DNA of 64,000 bases from Ectopseudomonas chengduensis (GTDB lineage: Bacteria; Pseudomonadota; Gammaproteobacteria; Pseudomonadales; Pseudomonadaceae): positions 155,658 through 219,657 of the forward strand of contig NZ_FMZQ01000009.1 of the NCBI RefSeq assembly GCF_900102635.1. The letters are read 5' to 3'. A model generated the notes under the pieces. The model was not told the DNA's origin, ran no database searches, and worked only from the letters and a program-made list of their open reading frames with translations. Shown here in pieces: positions 17,003 through 26,914 of the stretch (within the stretch, counting starts at the first letter, position 1; the number at the start of each line of letters is the position of its first letter). The translations under genes and the position numbers were made by a program.

Positions 17003-18991
17003 ATGTTTGGAAAACTGACTCTGGACGCGATTCCGTACCACGAGCCCATCATCATGATCACCCTGGCCATCGTGGCGCTGGGTGGTCTGGGACTGTTCGC
17101 GGCGGTGACCTACTTCAAGAAGTGGGGCTACCTGTGGAGCGAGTGGCTCACCTCGGTGGACCACAAGAAAATCGGCGTGATGTACATCCTCGTCGCGCTG
17201 GTCATGCTGGTGCGTGGCTTCGCTGACGCGATCATGATGCGTACCCACCTGGCGATGGCCCACGGTGACGGCCAGGGCTACCTGCCGCCCGAGCACTACG
17301 ACCAGATCTTCACCGCGCACGGCATCATCATGCTGATCTTCGTGGCCATGCCACTGGTCACCGGCCTGATGAACATCGTCGTGCCGCTGCAGATCGGCGC
17401 GCGTGACGTGGCCTTCCCCTACCTGAACTCGCTGAGCTTCTGGCTGTTCGTCGGCGGCGCGCTGCTGATCAACCTGTCGCTGGGCCTGGGCGAGTTCGCC
17501 AAGACCGGCTGGGTGGCTTATCCGCCGTTATCGGGGATCAAGTTCAGTCCGGGTGTAGGCATGGACTACTACATCTGGAGCATGCAGCTATCAGGCTTGG
17601 GCACGACCCTGACGGGGGTCAACTTCATCGCCACCATCCTCAAGATGCGTGCACCGGGCATGAGCCTGATGAAGATGCCGATCTTCACCTGGACCATCCT
17701 GGTGACCTGTGTGCTGATCTGCGGCGCCTTCCCTCCGCTGACCGCGACCCTGGCGATGCTGTCGCTGGACCGCTACCTGGATTTCCACTTCTTCACCAAT
17801 GAGCTGGGCGGCAACCCGATGATGTACGCCAACCTGTTCTGGATCTGGGGTCACCCGGAGGTGTACATCCTCATCCTGCCGGCGTTCGGCGTGTTCTCCG
17901 AAGTGGTGGCGACCTTCTCGCGCAAGACCCTGTTCGGTTATGCCTCGATGGTCTGGGCGACTGCGGCCATCGGCGTGCTGTCGTTCGTGGTGTGGCTGCA
18001 CCACTTCTTCACCATGGGCTCGGGGGCCAGCGTCAACGCCTTCTTCGGCATCATGACCTCGATCATCGCCATCCCCACCGGGGTGAAGATCTTCACCTGG
18101 CTGTTCACCATCTTCCGTGGCCGTCTGCAACTCAACGCCATGACCTGGATGACCCTGGGCTTTCTGGTGACCTTCTCCATCGGCGGAATGACCGGTGTGC
18201 TGATGGCGGTGCCGGCGGCGGACTTCGTGCTGCACAACAGCCTGTTCCTGATCGCCCACTTCCACAACGTGATCATCGGCGGTGCGGTGTTCGGCTACCT
18301 GGCCGGCATCATCTACTGGTTCCCGAAAGCCTTTGGCTTCAAGTTGCTCGATCGTTTCGGCCGCTACTCCTTCTGGTGCTGGCTGATCGGCTTCTACTTC
18401 GCCTTCATGCCGCTGTACGTGCTGGGCTTCATGGGCATGACTCGTCGCCTCAACCACTTCGACAACCCGGCCTGGGTGCCGTGGGTGCAGGTGGCCGTGG
18501 TCGGCGCTGTGCTGATCGGTATCGGCATCGTCTTCACCGTGGTGCAGTTCGTCACCAGCTACATCAAGCGCAAGGAAAACCTCGACGTGAGCGGCGACCC
18601 CTGGGATGGCCGCACCCTGGAGTGGGCGACGTCCTCGCCGCCACCGTTCTACAACTTCGCGGTCATCCCGACGGCGGACAAGATCGACGCCTTCTATGAG
18701 GCGAAGAAGAACGGTGTCGAGCTGATGCCTGCGCCTGAGCACTACGAGCCGATTCACATGCCGAAGAACACCGGTAACGGTTTGGTGGTGTCGGCGTTCG
18801 TCATCGCCTTCGGCTTCGCCATGATCTGGCACATCTGGTGGCTCGCCATCGTTGGCCTGGTCGGCGCCGTGGTCAGCTTCATCGTGCGTTCCTACGACGA
18901 AGACATCGACTACTACGTGCAGCCCGAAGAGATCGCGCGGATCGAGCAGGCGCACCACCAAACCAAAGCCAACGCAGTCGTACAGGCCTAA
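17003..18991 (+). CDS. cyoB: Cytochrome bo3 ubiquinol oxidase subunit I
   Basis: This is the 662-residue catalytic heme-copper subunit with about 15 membrane helices. Key features are [12 protein letters not shown] (CuB histidine and cross-linked tyrosine), HHFFTMG (two further CuB histidines), HFHNVIIGG (heme ligands) and the [10 protein letters not shown] quinone-site region. It reduces oxygen to water and pumps protons. I chose ATG 17003, two bases after the cyoA stop; an in-frame GTG at 16997 is possible. A longer frame upstream overlaps cyoA and is not used. Confidence 0.98.
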   Translation: MFGKLTLDAIPYHEPIIMITLAIVALGGLGLFAAVTYFKKWGYLWSEWLTSVDHKKIGVMYILVALVMLVRGFADAIMMRTHLAMAHGDGQGYLPPEHYDQIFTAHGIIMLIFVAMPLVTGLMNIVVPLQIGARDVAFPYLNSLSFWLFVGGALLINLSLGLGEFAKTGWVAYPPLSGIKFSPGVGMDYYIWSMQLSGLGTTLTGVNFIATILKMRAPGMSLMKMPIFTWTILVTCVLICGAFPPLTATLAMLSLDRYLDFHFFTNELGGNPMMYANLFWIWGHPEVYILILPAFGVFSEVVATFSRKTLFGYASMVWATAAIGVLSFVVWLHHFFTMGSGASVNAFFGIMTSIIAIPTGVKIFTWLFTIFRGRLQLNAMTWMTLGFLVTFSIGGMTGVLMAVPAADFVLHNSLFLIAHFHNVIIGGAVFGYLAGIIYWFPKAFGFKLLDRFGRYSFWCWLIGFYFAFMPLYVLGFMGMTRRLNHFDNPAWVPWVQVAVVGAVLIGIGIVFTVVQFVTSYIKRKENLDVSGDPWDGRTLEWATSSPPPFYNFAVIPTADKIDAFYEAKKNGVELMPAPEHYEPIHMPKNTGNGLVVSAFVIAFGFAMIWHIWWLAIVGLVGAVVSFIVRSYDEDIDYYVQPEEIARIEQAHHQTKANAVVQA

Positions 18992-18993
18992 CC

Positions 18994-19620
18994 ATGACCG
19001 CTTACGAACCCCATTTCCCACATGACGCTCATGGCCATGGCCATGAGCACCACCACGACAGCAGTGGCATCAAACTGTTCGGCTTCTGGGTCTACCTGAT
19101 GACCGACCTGCTGATCTTCGCCACGGTGTTCGCCACCTTCGCGGTGCTGAGCAACTCCTTCGCCGGTGGCCCCACCGCGAAGGAAATGCTCGGTGGCGGC
19201 TTGCACCTGGTGCTGGTGGAAACCTTCGCACTGCTGTTTTCCAGTATCACCTACGGCATGGCCATGCTCGCCACCTACCGTGGCGACAAGGGCGCGGTGC
19301 TGCGCTGGCTGGGCATCACCTTCCTGTTCGGTGCGGCCTTCATCAGCATCGAGCTGTACGAGTTCCGCCACCTGATCCATGAAGGTGCCGGGCCACAGGT
19401 CAGCGCTTACTGGTCGGCGTTCTTCACCCTGGTCGGCACCCACGGCCTGCACGTCAGTGCCGGTCTGCTGTGGATGCTGGTGCTGATGTTCCAGGTTGGC
19501 AGCCGTGGCCTGACCGACACCAACAAGACCCGCGTCGGGCTGCTCAGCCTGTTCTGGCACTTCCTCGACGTGGTGTGGATCTGCGTGTTTACCGTCGTCT
19601 ACCTGCTGGGGGTGCTGTAA
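18994..19620 (+). CDS. cyoC: Cytochrome bo3 ubiquinol oxidase subunit III
   Basis: The 208-residue membrane protein of the COX3 family has five predicted helices and a histidine-rich N-terminus ([13 protein letters not shown]). Family hallmarks include [13 protein letters not shown] and [14 protein letters not shown]. It belongs to the bo3 complex and stabilises the catalytic subunit. The start ATG lies two bases after the cyoB stop; a longer in-frame extension overlaps cyoB. Confidence 0.97.
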   Translation: MTAYEPHFPHDAHGHGHEHHHDSSGIKLFGFWVYLMTDLLIFATVFATFAVLSNSFAGGPTAKEMLGGGLHLVLVETFALLFSSITYGMAMLATYRGDKGAVLRWLGITFLFGAAFISIELYEFRHLIHEGAGPQVSAYWSAFFTLVGTHGLHVSAGLLWMLVLMFQVGSRGLTDTNKTRVGLLSLFWHFLDVVWICVFTVVYLLGVL

Positions 19621-19956
19621 ATGGCTCACCAAGATAATCACGCCGCCCACGCCGTGGGCTTCAAGGATTACCTGACCGGTTTCATCCTGTCGGTGATCCT
19701 CACCGTGATCCCTTTCATGCTGGTCATGCACCCTGAAGTGCTGGGCCTGAGCCGTGGCGCGACCCTGATCACCGTGGTGCTCTTCGGCCTGGCGCAGGTG
19801 CTCGTCCACCTCGTGTACTTCCTGCACATGAAGACCGACGCAGAAGGCCGCTGGAACGTGATTTCGATGATCTTCACCGTGTTGATCATCGCGTTCGTGG
19901 TCGGCCTGTCGGTCTGGATCATGTGGAGCATGCACTATCACATGATGATCAACTGA
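19621..19956 (+). CDS. cyoD: Cytochrome bo3 ubiquinol oxidase subunit IV
   Basis: The 111-residue protein has three membrane helices and the CyoD signature region [15 protein letters not shown]. It is a small subunit of the bo3 oxidase required for assembly. Its start follows the cyoC stop with no gap, and its stop overlaps the cyoE start by one base. Confidence 0.97.
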   Translation: MAHQDNHAAHAVGFKDYLTGFILSVILTVIPFMLVMHPEVLGLSRGATLITVVLFGLAQVLVHLVYFLHMKTDAEGRWNVISMIFTVLIIAFVVGLSVWIMWSMHYHMMIN

Positions 19957-20912
19957 TGCTGGCGCTCCTGAAGCAGTACCTCAACCTCGCCAAGCCGGGC
20001 ATCGTCTTCGGCAATCTGATTTCCGTGACGGGCGGTTTCTTCCTGGCTTCGCGTGGCGATATCGATCTGGCGCTGTACTTCGCGACAGCGCTGGGGGTTT
20101 CGCTGGTGATCGCCTCAGGCTGCGTGTTCAACAACTATATCGACAGGGACATCGACCAGAAGATGGAGCGCACCCGTAACCGGGTGCTAGCGCAGGGGCT
20201 GGTGTCCCCTGTGCACGCCATCGTCTATGCCTGCGTGCTCGGGGTGGCGGGGGTGGCCTTGCTGTACGCCGCCACCAACACCCTGGCGGTGATGCTGGTG
20301 CTGATGGGCTTCGTGGTCTATGTCGGCCTCTACAGCCTGTGGCTCAAGCGTGGCTCGGTGTACGGCACCCTGGTCGGTAGCCTGTCCGGGGCGGCTCCGC
20401 CCGTGGTCGGCTACTGCGCGGTGAGCAACGAGTTCGACGCTGGCGCCGCCATCCTGTTGTTGATCTTCAGCCTGTGGCAGATGCCGCATTCCTATGCCAT
20501 CGCCATCTTCCGTTTCAATGACTACCAGGCCGCGAACATCCCGGTGCTGCCCGTTATCAAGGGGATCTCGGCGGCCAAGCGGCAGATCGTGCTGTACATC
20601 GCCGCCTTCGTGGTCGCGACCCTGATGCTGACGCTCAGCGGTTACGCCGGCTACAGCTACTTCGTGGTTGCCGCGCTGAGCGGTGCCTACTGGTTGTGGA
20701 TGGGCGTATCGGGCTACAAGGCCGTCGATGATCGGGTGTGGGCGCGCAAGCTGTTCACCTTCTCCATCATCAGTATCACCATGCTCAGCGTGATGATGTC
20801 GGTGGATTTCATCTCCGCGCCCGAGCAGGTATTGGTGACCTCCATCAATCACCTGTGCAGCCAGTTTGCCGACAGTGCGCAGGGTATCTGCGCGGTGGTC
20901 GCCGGTATCTGA
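19956..20912 (+). CDS. cyoE: Protoheme IX farnesyltransferase
   Basis: This is a UbiA-family prenyltransferase that converts heme b to heme o for the bo3 oxidase. It has about nine membrane helices and the diphosphate-binding motif [18 protein letters not shown] near residues 55-72. The ATG overlaps the cyoD stop (TGATG). At 318 residues it is some 20 longer than the E. coli enzyme because of an extended C-terminal tail (after [10 protein letters not shown]). It ends the cyo operon. Confidence 0.96.
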   Translation: MLALLKQYLNLAKPGIVFGNLISVTGGFFLASRGDIDLALYFATALGVSLVIASGCVFNNYIDRDIDQKMERTRNRVLAQGLVSPVHAIVYACVLGVAGVALLYAATNTLAVMLVLMGFVVYVGLYSLWLKRGSVYGTLVGSLSGAAPPVVGYCAVSNEFDAGAAILLLIFSLWQMPHSYAIAIFRFNDYQAANIPVLPVIKGISAAKRQIVLYIAAFVVATLMLTLSGYAGYSYFVVAALSGAYWLWMGVSGYKAVDDRVWARKLFTFSIISITMLSVMMSVDFISAPEQVLVTSINHLCSQFADSAQGICAVVAGI

Positions 20913-20925
20913 CCTTGGTTCTGTG

Positions 20926-21014
20926 GGGGGCTTCAGTCGCGATTGTCGCCGCTGAAGCGCCTCCCACGGGTGCCACGCTTCATTGCCTGTAGGAGCCCCG
21001 GGGCGAAGCTTTGC
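20926..21014. repeat. Hairpin and REP fragment after cyoE
   Basis: Complementary blocks GGCTTCAGTCGCGA and GCCGCTGAAGCGCC form an imperfect stem. They are followed by GTAGGAGCCCCGGGGCGAAG (from 20989), a shortened copy of the repeat at 15317. The cluster sits between the convergent cyoE and nucleotidyltransferase genes and may act as a terminator. Confidence 0.6.
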
Positions 21015-21053
21015 TGGCACCTCCAGTCTGTCGCTACTGAAGCCCGATCTACC

Positions 21054-21608
21054 CTACGCAATCACCTGCAACTTTGGCCAGGTGGCCAGCCAGTTCTTGT
21101 CATGCAGGCGCTGTTGGTAGATCTGACTCCTCTCGTTCTGAAAGCGCCCGGCCGGGCGCACGATAAGGCCGAACAGATCCTCCAGGCCGAGCGGTGCGGC
21201 GACCTCCAGCCTGTCTTGTTCATCGAGCCTTATGGCCACCGCCGTCGCGGTCTCTGGCCAGTGCCGCATCGCTTCGGTAGCCGAGGCGTAAGGCGCATCG
21301 TCATTGCGCAGATGCATGCGTGCCTGATTCTTCACCGACCACTGCAGCGATTCGTCCCTGTGGCGCAGGATCGTCTCCAGTTCAGCGTCGCGAGCGGGGG
21401 CGGTTTGGCTGCGGTCGAACCAGATCACGTCGATATCTTCCGGCAGCGGGGACGGCGTGCGTTGATGCAAGTGATCCCAGACTGCGCTGCGCACGAAACC
21501 GGCGGCCACCCAGCAATCGGGCAAGTCGAGCCCGCGCACCTGCTGCAGGATGCGCAAGCGCTGTGGGTCGTTGGCAATGAGTGTCTGGAGTTGAGCGGCG
21601 AGATTCAT
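21054..21608 (-). CDS. Nucleotidyltransferase family protein (DUF925/NTP_transf_6)
   Basis: The 184-residue protein has the nucleotidyltransferase signature AAGFVRSAVWD (about 34-44) followed by PEDIDVIWFD (about 56-65), whose two aspartates would bind metal. This matches the DUF925 family, which resembles minimal nucleotidyltransferases of unknown substrate. It is a single gene convergent with cyoE. The biological role is unknown. Confidence 0.8.
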   Translation of the reverse strand: MNLAAQLQTLIANDPQRLRILQQVRGLDLPDCWVAAGFVRSAVWDHLHQRTPSPLPEDIDVIWFDRSQTAPARDAELETILRHRDESLQWSVKNQARMHLRNDDAPYASATEAMRHWPETATAVAIRLDEQDRLEVAAPLGLEDLFGLIVRPAGRFQNERSQIYQQRLHDKNWLATWPKLQVIA

Positions 21609-21823
21609 GTGCGCAGCCTATCAGCGGTGCCCGTTGCTTGCCTGCTCAGTTCATCCAGCGCTTCTGGCTTGATTCCAGATCACGCAGCCTGCTGAATCGC
21701 ATGGCACCGATACAGACCTTAAAGGCCAACCCAGTGGTGGTCGGGCGCCGCTTTGCACTAAAGTCCCCGAGCCGGTCGCCGGGACGGATTTTCCCGGCCA
21801 GAGATTTTCGAGGGAGGCGCTTG

Positions 21824-23269
21824 ATGCGTTTACCACGCATGCGCAACGTGATGGCCTGGACGCTGGTAGTGCTGTTGTTGATCGTGGTGGCCTTGCTCGG
21901 CATTCGTATCGCCGGGCTGTCGTCGTTGCCCGAACTGGAACCCTGGCACCGCCTGGTGCCGTAGGAGCTGGAGGTCAGCGAGCTGGACGCTGCCGACTGG
22001 CAAGCCTATCTGGCCGCCGAGGCGGCCCTGTTCGAGCGCCTGCAGAGTGAGTTGATCGAGCCGGTCACGGCCTCCGGCACGGCGCCATACAGCCGCTACG
22101 CCAGCGACAGCCCGGTCTACCCCGGCAACCTGCTGCGCGACTGGAATCGCTCCTTCACTCTGCAGCCGCCAGGTCCGGCGCGTGGCGTGGTGGTGTTGCT
22201 GCATGGCCTGACCGACTCGCCATACAGCCTGCGCCATATCGCCCAGCACCTGAGCGAACAGGGGCTGTTAGCGCTGGTGCCGCGCATGCCTGGCCATGGC
22301 ACGGTGCCGGCGGCGCTCACTGCTGCGCACTGGGAGCAATGGCTGGCCGCTACCCGCCTGGCCGTGCGCGAGGCGCGGCGCCAGGTGCCGGACGGGCCGC
22401 TTTATATGGTCGGCTACTCCAACGGCGGGGCGCTGGCGCTGCGTTACAGCCTGGCGGCGTTGGAAGACGAGCGCCTGGCCATGCCGCAACGCCTGGTGCT
22501 GATCTCGCCGATGATCGGTGTCACCAGCTACGCCCGTTACGCCGGGCTGGCGGCCCTGCCGGCGTTGCTGCCGGCCTTCGCCAAGTCGGCCTGGATGAAC
22601 GTGCTGCCGGAGTTCAACCCGTTCAAGTACAACTCCTTCCCGGTGCACGCGGCGCGGCAGACCTATGAGCTGACCAGCGAGGTGCAGTCTGCCTTCGATG
22701 CCGCCGAAGCCGATGGCCGTCTGTCACGATTGCCACCGGTGCTGGCCTTTCAGTCGCTGGCCGACAGTACCGTGAGTACACCGGCCGTGGTGCGTCATTT
22801 GTTCGAGCGTCTACCGGCCAATGGCAGCGAACTGGTGATTTTCGACATCAACCGCTCGCAGGCGGCCAGCTCGCTGCTGCGGGCGGACATGAGCGGCTTG
22901 CTCGAGACCTTGCTGCCACCGGCTCAGCGTGACTACGACCTGACGGTAGTGGGCGTTGCGCAGAGCGGTGGTCGTCAGGTCGAGGCGCGGCGAATCACCG
23001 CCGGCGAGCGTGAGGCGCGGGTGACGCCATTGAACGTCGAATACCCGAGCCAGCTGTTCTCGCTGTCACACGTTGCACTGCCGTTTCCCACGGACGATCC
23101 GCTGTATGGCAGCGAACCGACCTCCGAGGAGTTCTACGGCGTAGCCCTTGGCACGCTGGCACCGCGCGGTGAACACGGCGTGCTGGTGGTGGGGCTCGAT
23201 AGTTTGCAGCGTATGACGTCCAACCCCTTCTACGCTTATTTGCGCGAGCGCATCGACGAAGACTTGTAG
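21824..23269 (+). pseudogene. Alpha/beta hydrolase gene interrupted by in-frame TAG
   Basis: A good start (AGGGAGG ribosome site, ATG 21824) opens a protein with an N-terminal membrane anchor. The frame meets TAG at 21962-21964 after 46 codons. The same frame then stays open to 23269 and encodes a serine hydrolase with LLHGLTDSP (oxyanion region) and GYSNGG (nucleophile elbow). The 29 codons after the TAG (ELEVSELDAADWQAYLAAEA...) read as good coding sequence, so the two parts were one gene of about 481 codons. It could be a recent nonsense mutation, a sequencing error or readthrough. A restart at TTG 22052 would give a 405-residue protein without the anchor. Confidence 0.8.
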
Positions 23270-23278
23270 GTGGTTCGA

Positions 23279-23315
23279 TGCGCACGGCGTCCGACCGGAG
23301 GGGGCGCCGTGCGCA
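23279..23315. terminator. Hairpin between convergent hydrolase and MCP genes
   Basis: TGCGCACGGCG and CGCCGTGCGCA form a perfect 11-bp stem in the 63-bp gap between two convergent genes. It is probably a bidirectional terminator of the GCGCACGGCG type common in pseudomonads. Confidence 0.6.
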
Positions 23316-23332
23316 CCGAGTGGTTTGAGGGG

Positions 23333-24979
23333 TTACAACCGGAAACGCCCGACCAGGCCATCGAGCTGGGTCGATAGCGCCTGCAGGTCGCTGCTGGCCT
23401 GGTTGAGCTGGTCGGCGATATGGGTGGTGCCGACGGTCAGCTCGTTGATGTCGACGATGTTGCGGTTGATGTCTTCGACCACGCTGGACTGTTCTTCGGT
23501 GGCAGTAGCGACCTGGATGTTCTGGTCGCTGATCTGGCCGATATGGTTGTTGATCTGCTCCAGCGCCGCCGACGCCTTGCTCGCATATTCCACCACCAGC
23601 GCGCTCTGCCGTTGCCCCTTGGCCATGGCCTCGACGGCCGAGCGTGATTCGTTCTGCAGGCGGTCGATGACCTGCTGGATCTCCTCGGTGGAGGCACCGG
23701 AACGGCTGGCCAGGGTACGTACCTCGTCGGCCACGACGGCGAAGCCGCGGCCTTGCTCGCCAGCACGCGCCGCTTCGATGGCGGCGTTGAGCGCGAGCAG
23801 GTTGGTCTGTTCGGAAATGCTGCGGATGGTGTTGAGCGTGGTGCTGATGGCGTCGGTCTGCGCGGCCAGTGCCTCGATCACCTTGGCGGCCTGTTCCAGT
23901 TCGCCGTTGAGGGCATCGACCTGGCGATGCGCCTGGCTGACCACGGCGCTGCCGTCGCTGGCATGCTGGGTCGCCTCGCGGGCGACTGCTGCGGCGTTCT
24001 CGGCGTTGCGCGCAATCTCGTTGACGGTCGAGCCCAGCTCGTTGATGGCGGTGGCCACCTGCACCGTACGGTCGCTTTGCGCCGTGCAGTTGCTCTGGGT
24101 CAGGCGCGCGCGTTCGGCCACGTCGCGAGCCATGCCCGAGAGTTGGCGCGAGTTGTCGGCGAGCTGGCGCATGGCGCCATGCACCTTGTCGATGAACTGG
24201 TTGAAGCTGCGGGCGATCTCGCTCAGCTCGTCCTGGCCGTGCAGGTCGATACGGGTGTCCAGGGCCAGGTTGTCGGCAGCCTGGCCCAGGCTGCTCTGCA
24301 ACACCGCCACACGGCGACGTAGCTGCACCACGATCAGCCAGGAAATGATGATCGATACCAGCAGGCCGATGGCGATGATGGCGATCTGACGGGTAATGCC
24401 TTGGTCGTAGCTCTCGGCACTGTGCTGGTTCTGCTGCTCAGCCTGCTGCAGCAGGGCATCGAGCAGGTCGTTGGCGCCCTGGCGCATCACGCCGTAGGTC
24501 TTGGCGTACTGGTCGCGATAGATCTGCTGCGCCTTGGCCATGTCGCCGGCGTCGAAGGCGGCGAGCATCGGGTTCAGTTCATTGCTGACCATGGCTTCGA
24601 ACTGATCAAGCAGTTGCTGCGCCTGGACCTTGCGCTCCGGGTTGACCTGGGCCGCCACGGCCTGGCGCATCGCTTCGCGCATGCCGGGCACATCTTCGTT
24701 GCGGGCATCCTGCACGCGCGATTTCACGCCGCGTTCGTCGCGTAGCGGAGTTTCCTGCAGCAGCATCATGTCGAGCCCGACGCGCATACGCGGGATGCGC
24801 GAGGCGACCTCGGCCATGGCGCGCATCGGCGCAGCCGTATTGAGATAGAGCACCTGCGTGTCCCGATGCATGCTCGACATGCTGCTCAGGCTGGTCAGCG
24901 CCACCAGCAGCAGGGCGATGCAGGGAATCGCCACCGCGATGATCAGGCGGGTTTTCAAAGAGAGGGCGTCGAGACGCAT
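23333..24979 (-). CDS. Methyl-accepting chemotaxis protein
   Basis: The 548-residue chemoreceptor has a membrane helix (about 11-33), a periplasmic four-helix-bundle (4HB_MCP-like) sensor domain, a second helix (about 198-218), a HAMP domain, and a long cytoplasmic coiled-coil with the conserved tip [20 protein letters not shown] and [12 protein letters not shown]. It passes ligand signals to CheA/CheW. The ligand cannot be read from sequence. The ATG at 24979 removes 58 doubtful upstream residues. Confidence 0.95.
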   Translation of the reverse strand: MRLDALSLKTRLIIAVAIPCIALLLVALTSLSSMSSMHRDTQVLYLNTAAPMRAMAEVASRIPRMRVGLDMMLLQETPLRDERGVKSRVQDARNEDVPGMREAMRQAVAAQVNPERKVQAQQLLDQFEAMVSNELNPMLAAFDAGDMAKAQQIYRDQYAKTYGVMRQGANDLLDALLQQAEQQNQHSAESYDQGITRQIAIIAIGLLVSIIISWLIVVQLRRRVAVLQSSLGQAADNLALDTRIDLHGQDELSEIARSFNQFIDKVHGAMRQLADNSRQLSGMARDVAERARLTQSNCTAQSDRTVQVATAINELGSTVNEIARNAENAAAVAREATQHASDGSAVVSQAHRQVDALNGELEQAAKVIEALAAQTDAISTTLNTIRSISEQTNLLALNAAIEAARAGEQGRGFAVVADEVRTLASRSGASTEEIQQVIDRLQNESRSAVEAMAKGQRQSALVVEYASKASAALEQINNHIGQISDQNIQVATATEEQSSVVEDINRNIVDINELTVGTTHIADQLNQASSDLQALSTQLDGLVGRFRL

Positions 24980-25169
24980 GGGCAGACTCCATTTCGAGAT
25001 AGGGCGCAGGGCGACGCTCAGCCTATCGGGCCGATGTTGCCGCTTTTGTATCGGCAGCGATGGCCAGGTGCATGAGGGCAAAGACGAGCGCTTTGACGAA
25101 AAGGAGTAGGCCGGCACAGCTGTCGGCGCAGAAGGGGTGATGGCCGCCGGCAAGGTCGGCCATCAGGGT

Positions 25170-25424
25170 TCAGGCTTGCAGCAACGCATCCAGTTCGCCG
25201 CCACGTTCCAGTGCGGCGAGGTCATCGAAGCCGCCGACATGATGCTCGCCAATGAATATCTGCGGCACGCTGCGGCGCTTGCTGCGCTGCAGCATCTCCG
25301 CCATACGCTCGGGCGAGCGACTCACGTCGATTTCCTCGTAGGTCACGCCCTTGCGTGTCAGCAGCGCCTTGGCGTTGATGCAGTAAGGGCAGTATGCGGT
25401 GGTGTAGAGGGTGACGGCTTGCAT
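25170..25424 (-). CDS. grxC: Glutaredoxin 3
   Basis: The 84-residue glutathione-dependent thiol oxidoreductase has the CPYC active site at residues 12-15, the RRSVPQIFI cis-proline segment and the GGFDDLAAL glutathione-binding motif. The size is normal for GrxC. It is a cytoplasmic disulfide reductant. It lies just downstream of the CMD-family gene on the same strand (18 bp), so the two may be co-transcribed. Confidence 0.96.
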   Translation of the reverse strand: MQAVTLYTTAYCPYCINAKALLTRKGVTYEEIDVSRSPERMAEMLQRSKRRSVPQIFIGEHHVGGFDDLAALERGGELDALLQA

Positions 25425-25442
25425 GGTGTACCTCCGGCGTCA

Positions 25443-25961
25443 TCAGACGGCTACTGGTGGAAAATCGACAACGGTTTCGGCCAGGTTGTTGAGGTAATTG
25501 GTCAGCGTCATCAAGGCGACGTTGGCCACCACTTCGACGATAGCGGCCTCGCTCAGCCCTTCATCGCGCGCGGCTTGCAGCTGCGCATCGCTGAGGCGGC
25601 CGCGGCTGTCGATGATCTGCCGGGTCAGGCGCGCTACGGCATCGAACTCGCCATCGCGGGCGCTGCGAATGTCCGCTGCGCTAAGACCGGCCTTGCCGGC
25701 GAACAGGGTGTGCGCGGCCAGGCAGTATTCGCAGCCGTTGACCTGCGAGCTCGCCAGCGCCACCACTTCGCGCGCCTTGGCGTTCAGTGTGCCTTTGCCG
25801 AGCGCCTGGGACAGTGCCAGGTAGCCGCTCAGCGCGGCCGGGGCGTGGGCCAGGGTGGCGAAGGTATTGGGGATGAAACCGAGGCCCTTGCGGATGCCTT
25901 CCAGTTGCGTCTGGGCGCTGGCAGCGGTTTGTTCGAAGGGCAGTGCGGCGATACGAGTCAT
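25443..25961 (-). CDS. Carboxymuconolactone decarboxylase/peroxidase-related protein
   Basis: The 172-residue AhpD-like protein has CEYC at 77-80 and a histidine at 84, the CxxCxxxH redox site. Family members act as alkylhydroperoxidases or related redox enzymes. ATG 25961 is chosen over the far upstream frame start at 26021 because the family sequence begins at MTRIAALPF. It is divergent from an AraC-type regulator with a 122-bp intergenic region, and grxC follows it, which suggests a small thiol-redox unit. Confidence 0.85.
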   Translation of the reverse strand: MTRIAALPFEQTAASAQTQLEGIRKGLGFIPNTFATLAHAPAALSGYLALSQALGKGTLNAKAREVVALASSQVNGCEYCLAAHTLFAGKAGLSAADIRSARDGEFDAVARLTRQIIDSRGRLSDAQLQAARDEGLSEAAIVEVVANVALMTLTNYLNNLAETVVDFPPVAV

Positions 25962-26083
25962 GGTGTTTCTCCAGTCTTGGGTGGGGAGCTTGTCGTTCAA
26001 GCCTGGAGCCATGCTAGGCAATCGATCTGGCTTTTCGGATTCAGATCGTCGATGTTGTGCGACAGATCGTCCAAGAGTGCGAG

Positions 26084-26914
26084 ATGACCATGGATCGCCT
26101 TTCCAGCCTGCTGCATCACTTCAACCTGCACGCCAGCACCTTCCACCGCGGTGGGTTCTGCGGCACCAGCAGCCATGGCGAGCATGAGCCGCATGGTTAC
26201 ATCCATCTACTGCGTGCCGGGCGCATGAGCTTTCGTGAAGGCGATGGCCGCGAACTGCGTCTGGAAGAGCCGAGCCTGATGCTGGTGGCCAGGCCGCGCC
26301 TGCACCAGATGACGGCCAGTGAGGCTGACGGTGCCGAACTGGTCTGCGCGACCCTGGCCTTCGACGGCGGCATCGACAATCCGCTGTCGCGGTCACTGCC
26401 AGGCGCCATCGTCAAACCGCTGCGCGAGTTGCCGAGCCTGAGCGGTTGCCTGGACTGGCTGTTCGCCGAGGCGGCGGGGGAGGATTGCGGACGCGAACTG
26501 GTGCTCAATCGCCTGTTCGAGCTGATGGTGATTCAACTGCTGCGCCATCTGATGAACAGCCGCGAGCTGGCCTCGGGGATGATGGCGGGGCTGGCCGAAC
26601 CACGCCTGGCGCGGGCGCTCAATCAACTGCACGAGAAACCGCAGCACGGCTGGTCGGTGGCCGAGCTGGCGGCGCTGGCCGGCATGTCGCGCGCCAGTTT
26701 CGCTGCGCATTTTCACGATGTGGTCGGTGCTACACCGGCGGATTATCTGGTGGGCTGGCGCGTCAGCCTGGCGCAGAAGCGTCTGCGCGAGGGCCGGCCC
26801 ATGGCGCTGATCGCCGACGAGGTCGGCTATGAAAGCCCCTCGGCCCTGGCCCGTGCATTTCGCCGCAAGGTGGGGGCGAGTCCCAGCGAGTGGCTGCGTC
26901 AGGTCGCTCAATAG
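26084..26914 (+). CDS. AraC family regulator with cupin_6-type sensor domain
   Basis: The N-terminal half is an AraC-binding cupin-like domain (MDRLSSLLHHFNLHAST...). The C-terminal 100 residues hold two helix-turn-helix units (WSVAELAALAGMSRASFAAHF and IADEVGYESPSALARAFRR). It probably regulates the divergent CMD-family gene. The start could be ATG 26084 or 26090. Its last seven bases overlap the end of the convergent MocR gene. Confidence 0.9.
   Translation: MTMDRLSSLLHHFNLHASTFHRGGFCGTSSHGEHEPHGYIHLLRAGRMSFREGDGRELRLEEPSLMLVARPRLHQMTASEADGAELVCATLAFDGGIDNPLSRSLPGAIVKPLRELPSLSGCLDWLFAEAAGEDCGRELVLNRLFELMVIQLLRHLMNSRELASGMMAGLAEPRLARALNQLHEKPQHGWSVAELAALAGMSRASFAAHFHDVVGATPADYLVGWRVSLAQKRLREGRPMALIADEVGYESPSALARAFRRKVGASPSEWLRQVAQ

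Noticed and set aside
17591..19021. 476-codon frame antisense to cyoB
   Set aside because: Its composition is dominated by His, Asp and Gly from the reverse complement of a membrane protein; cyoB is certain.
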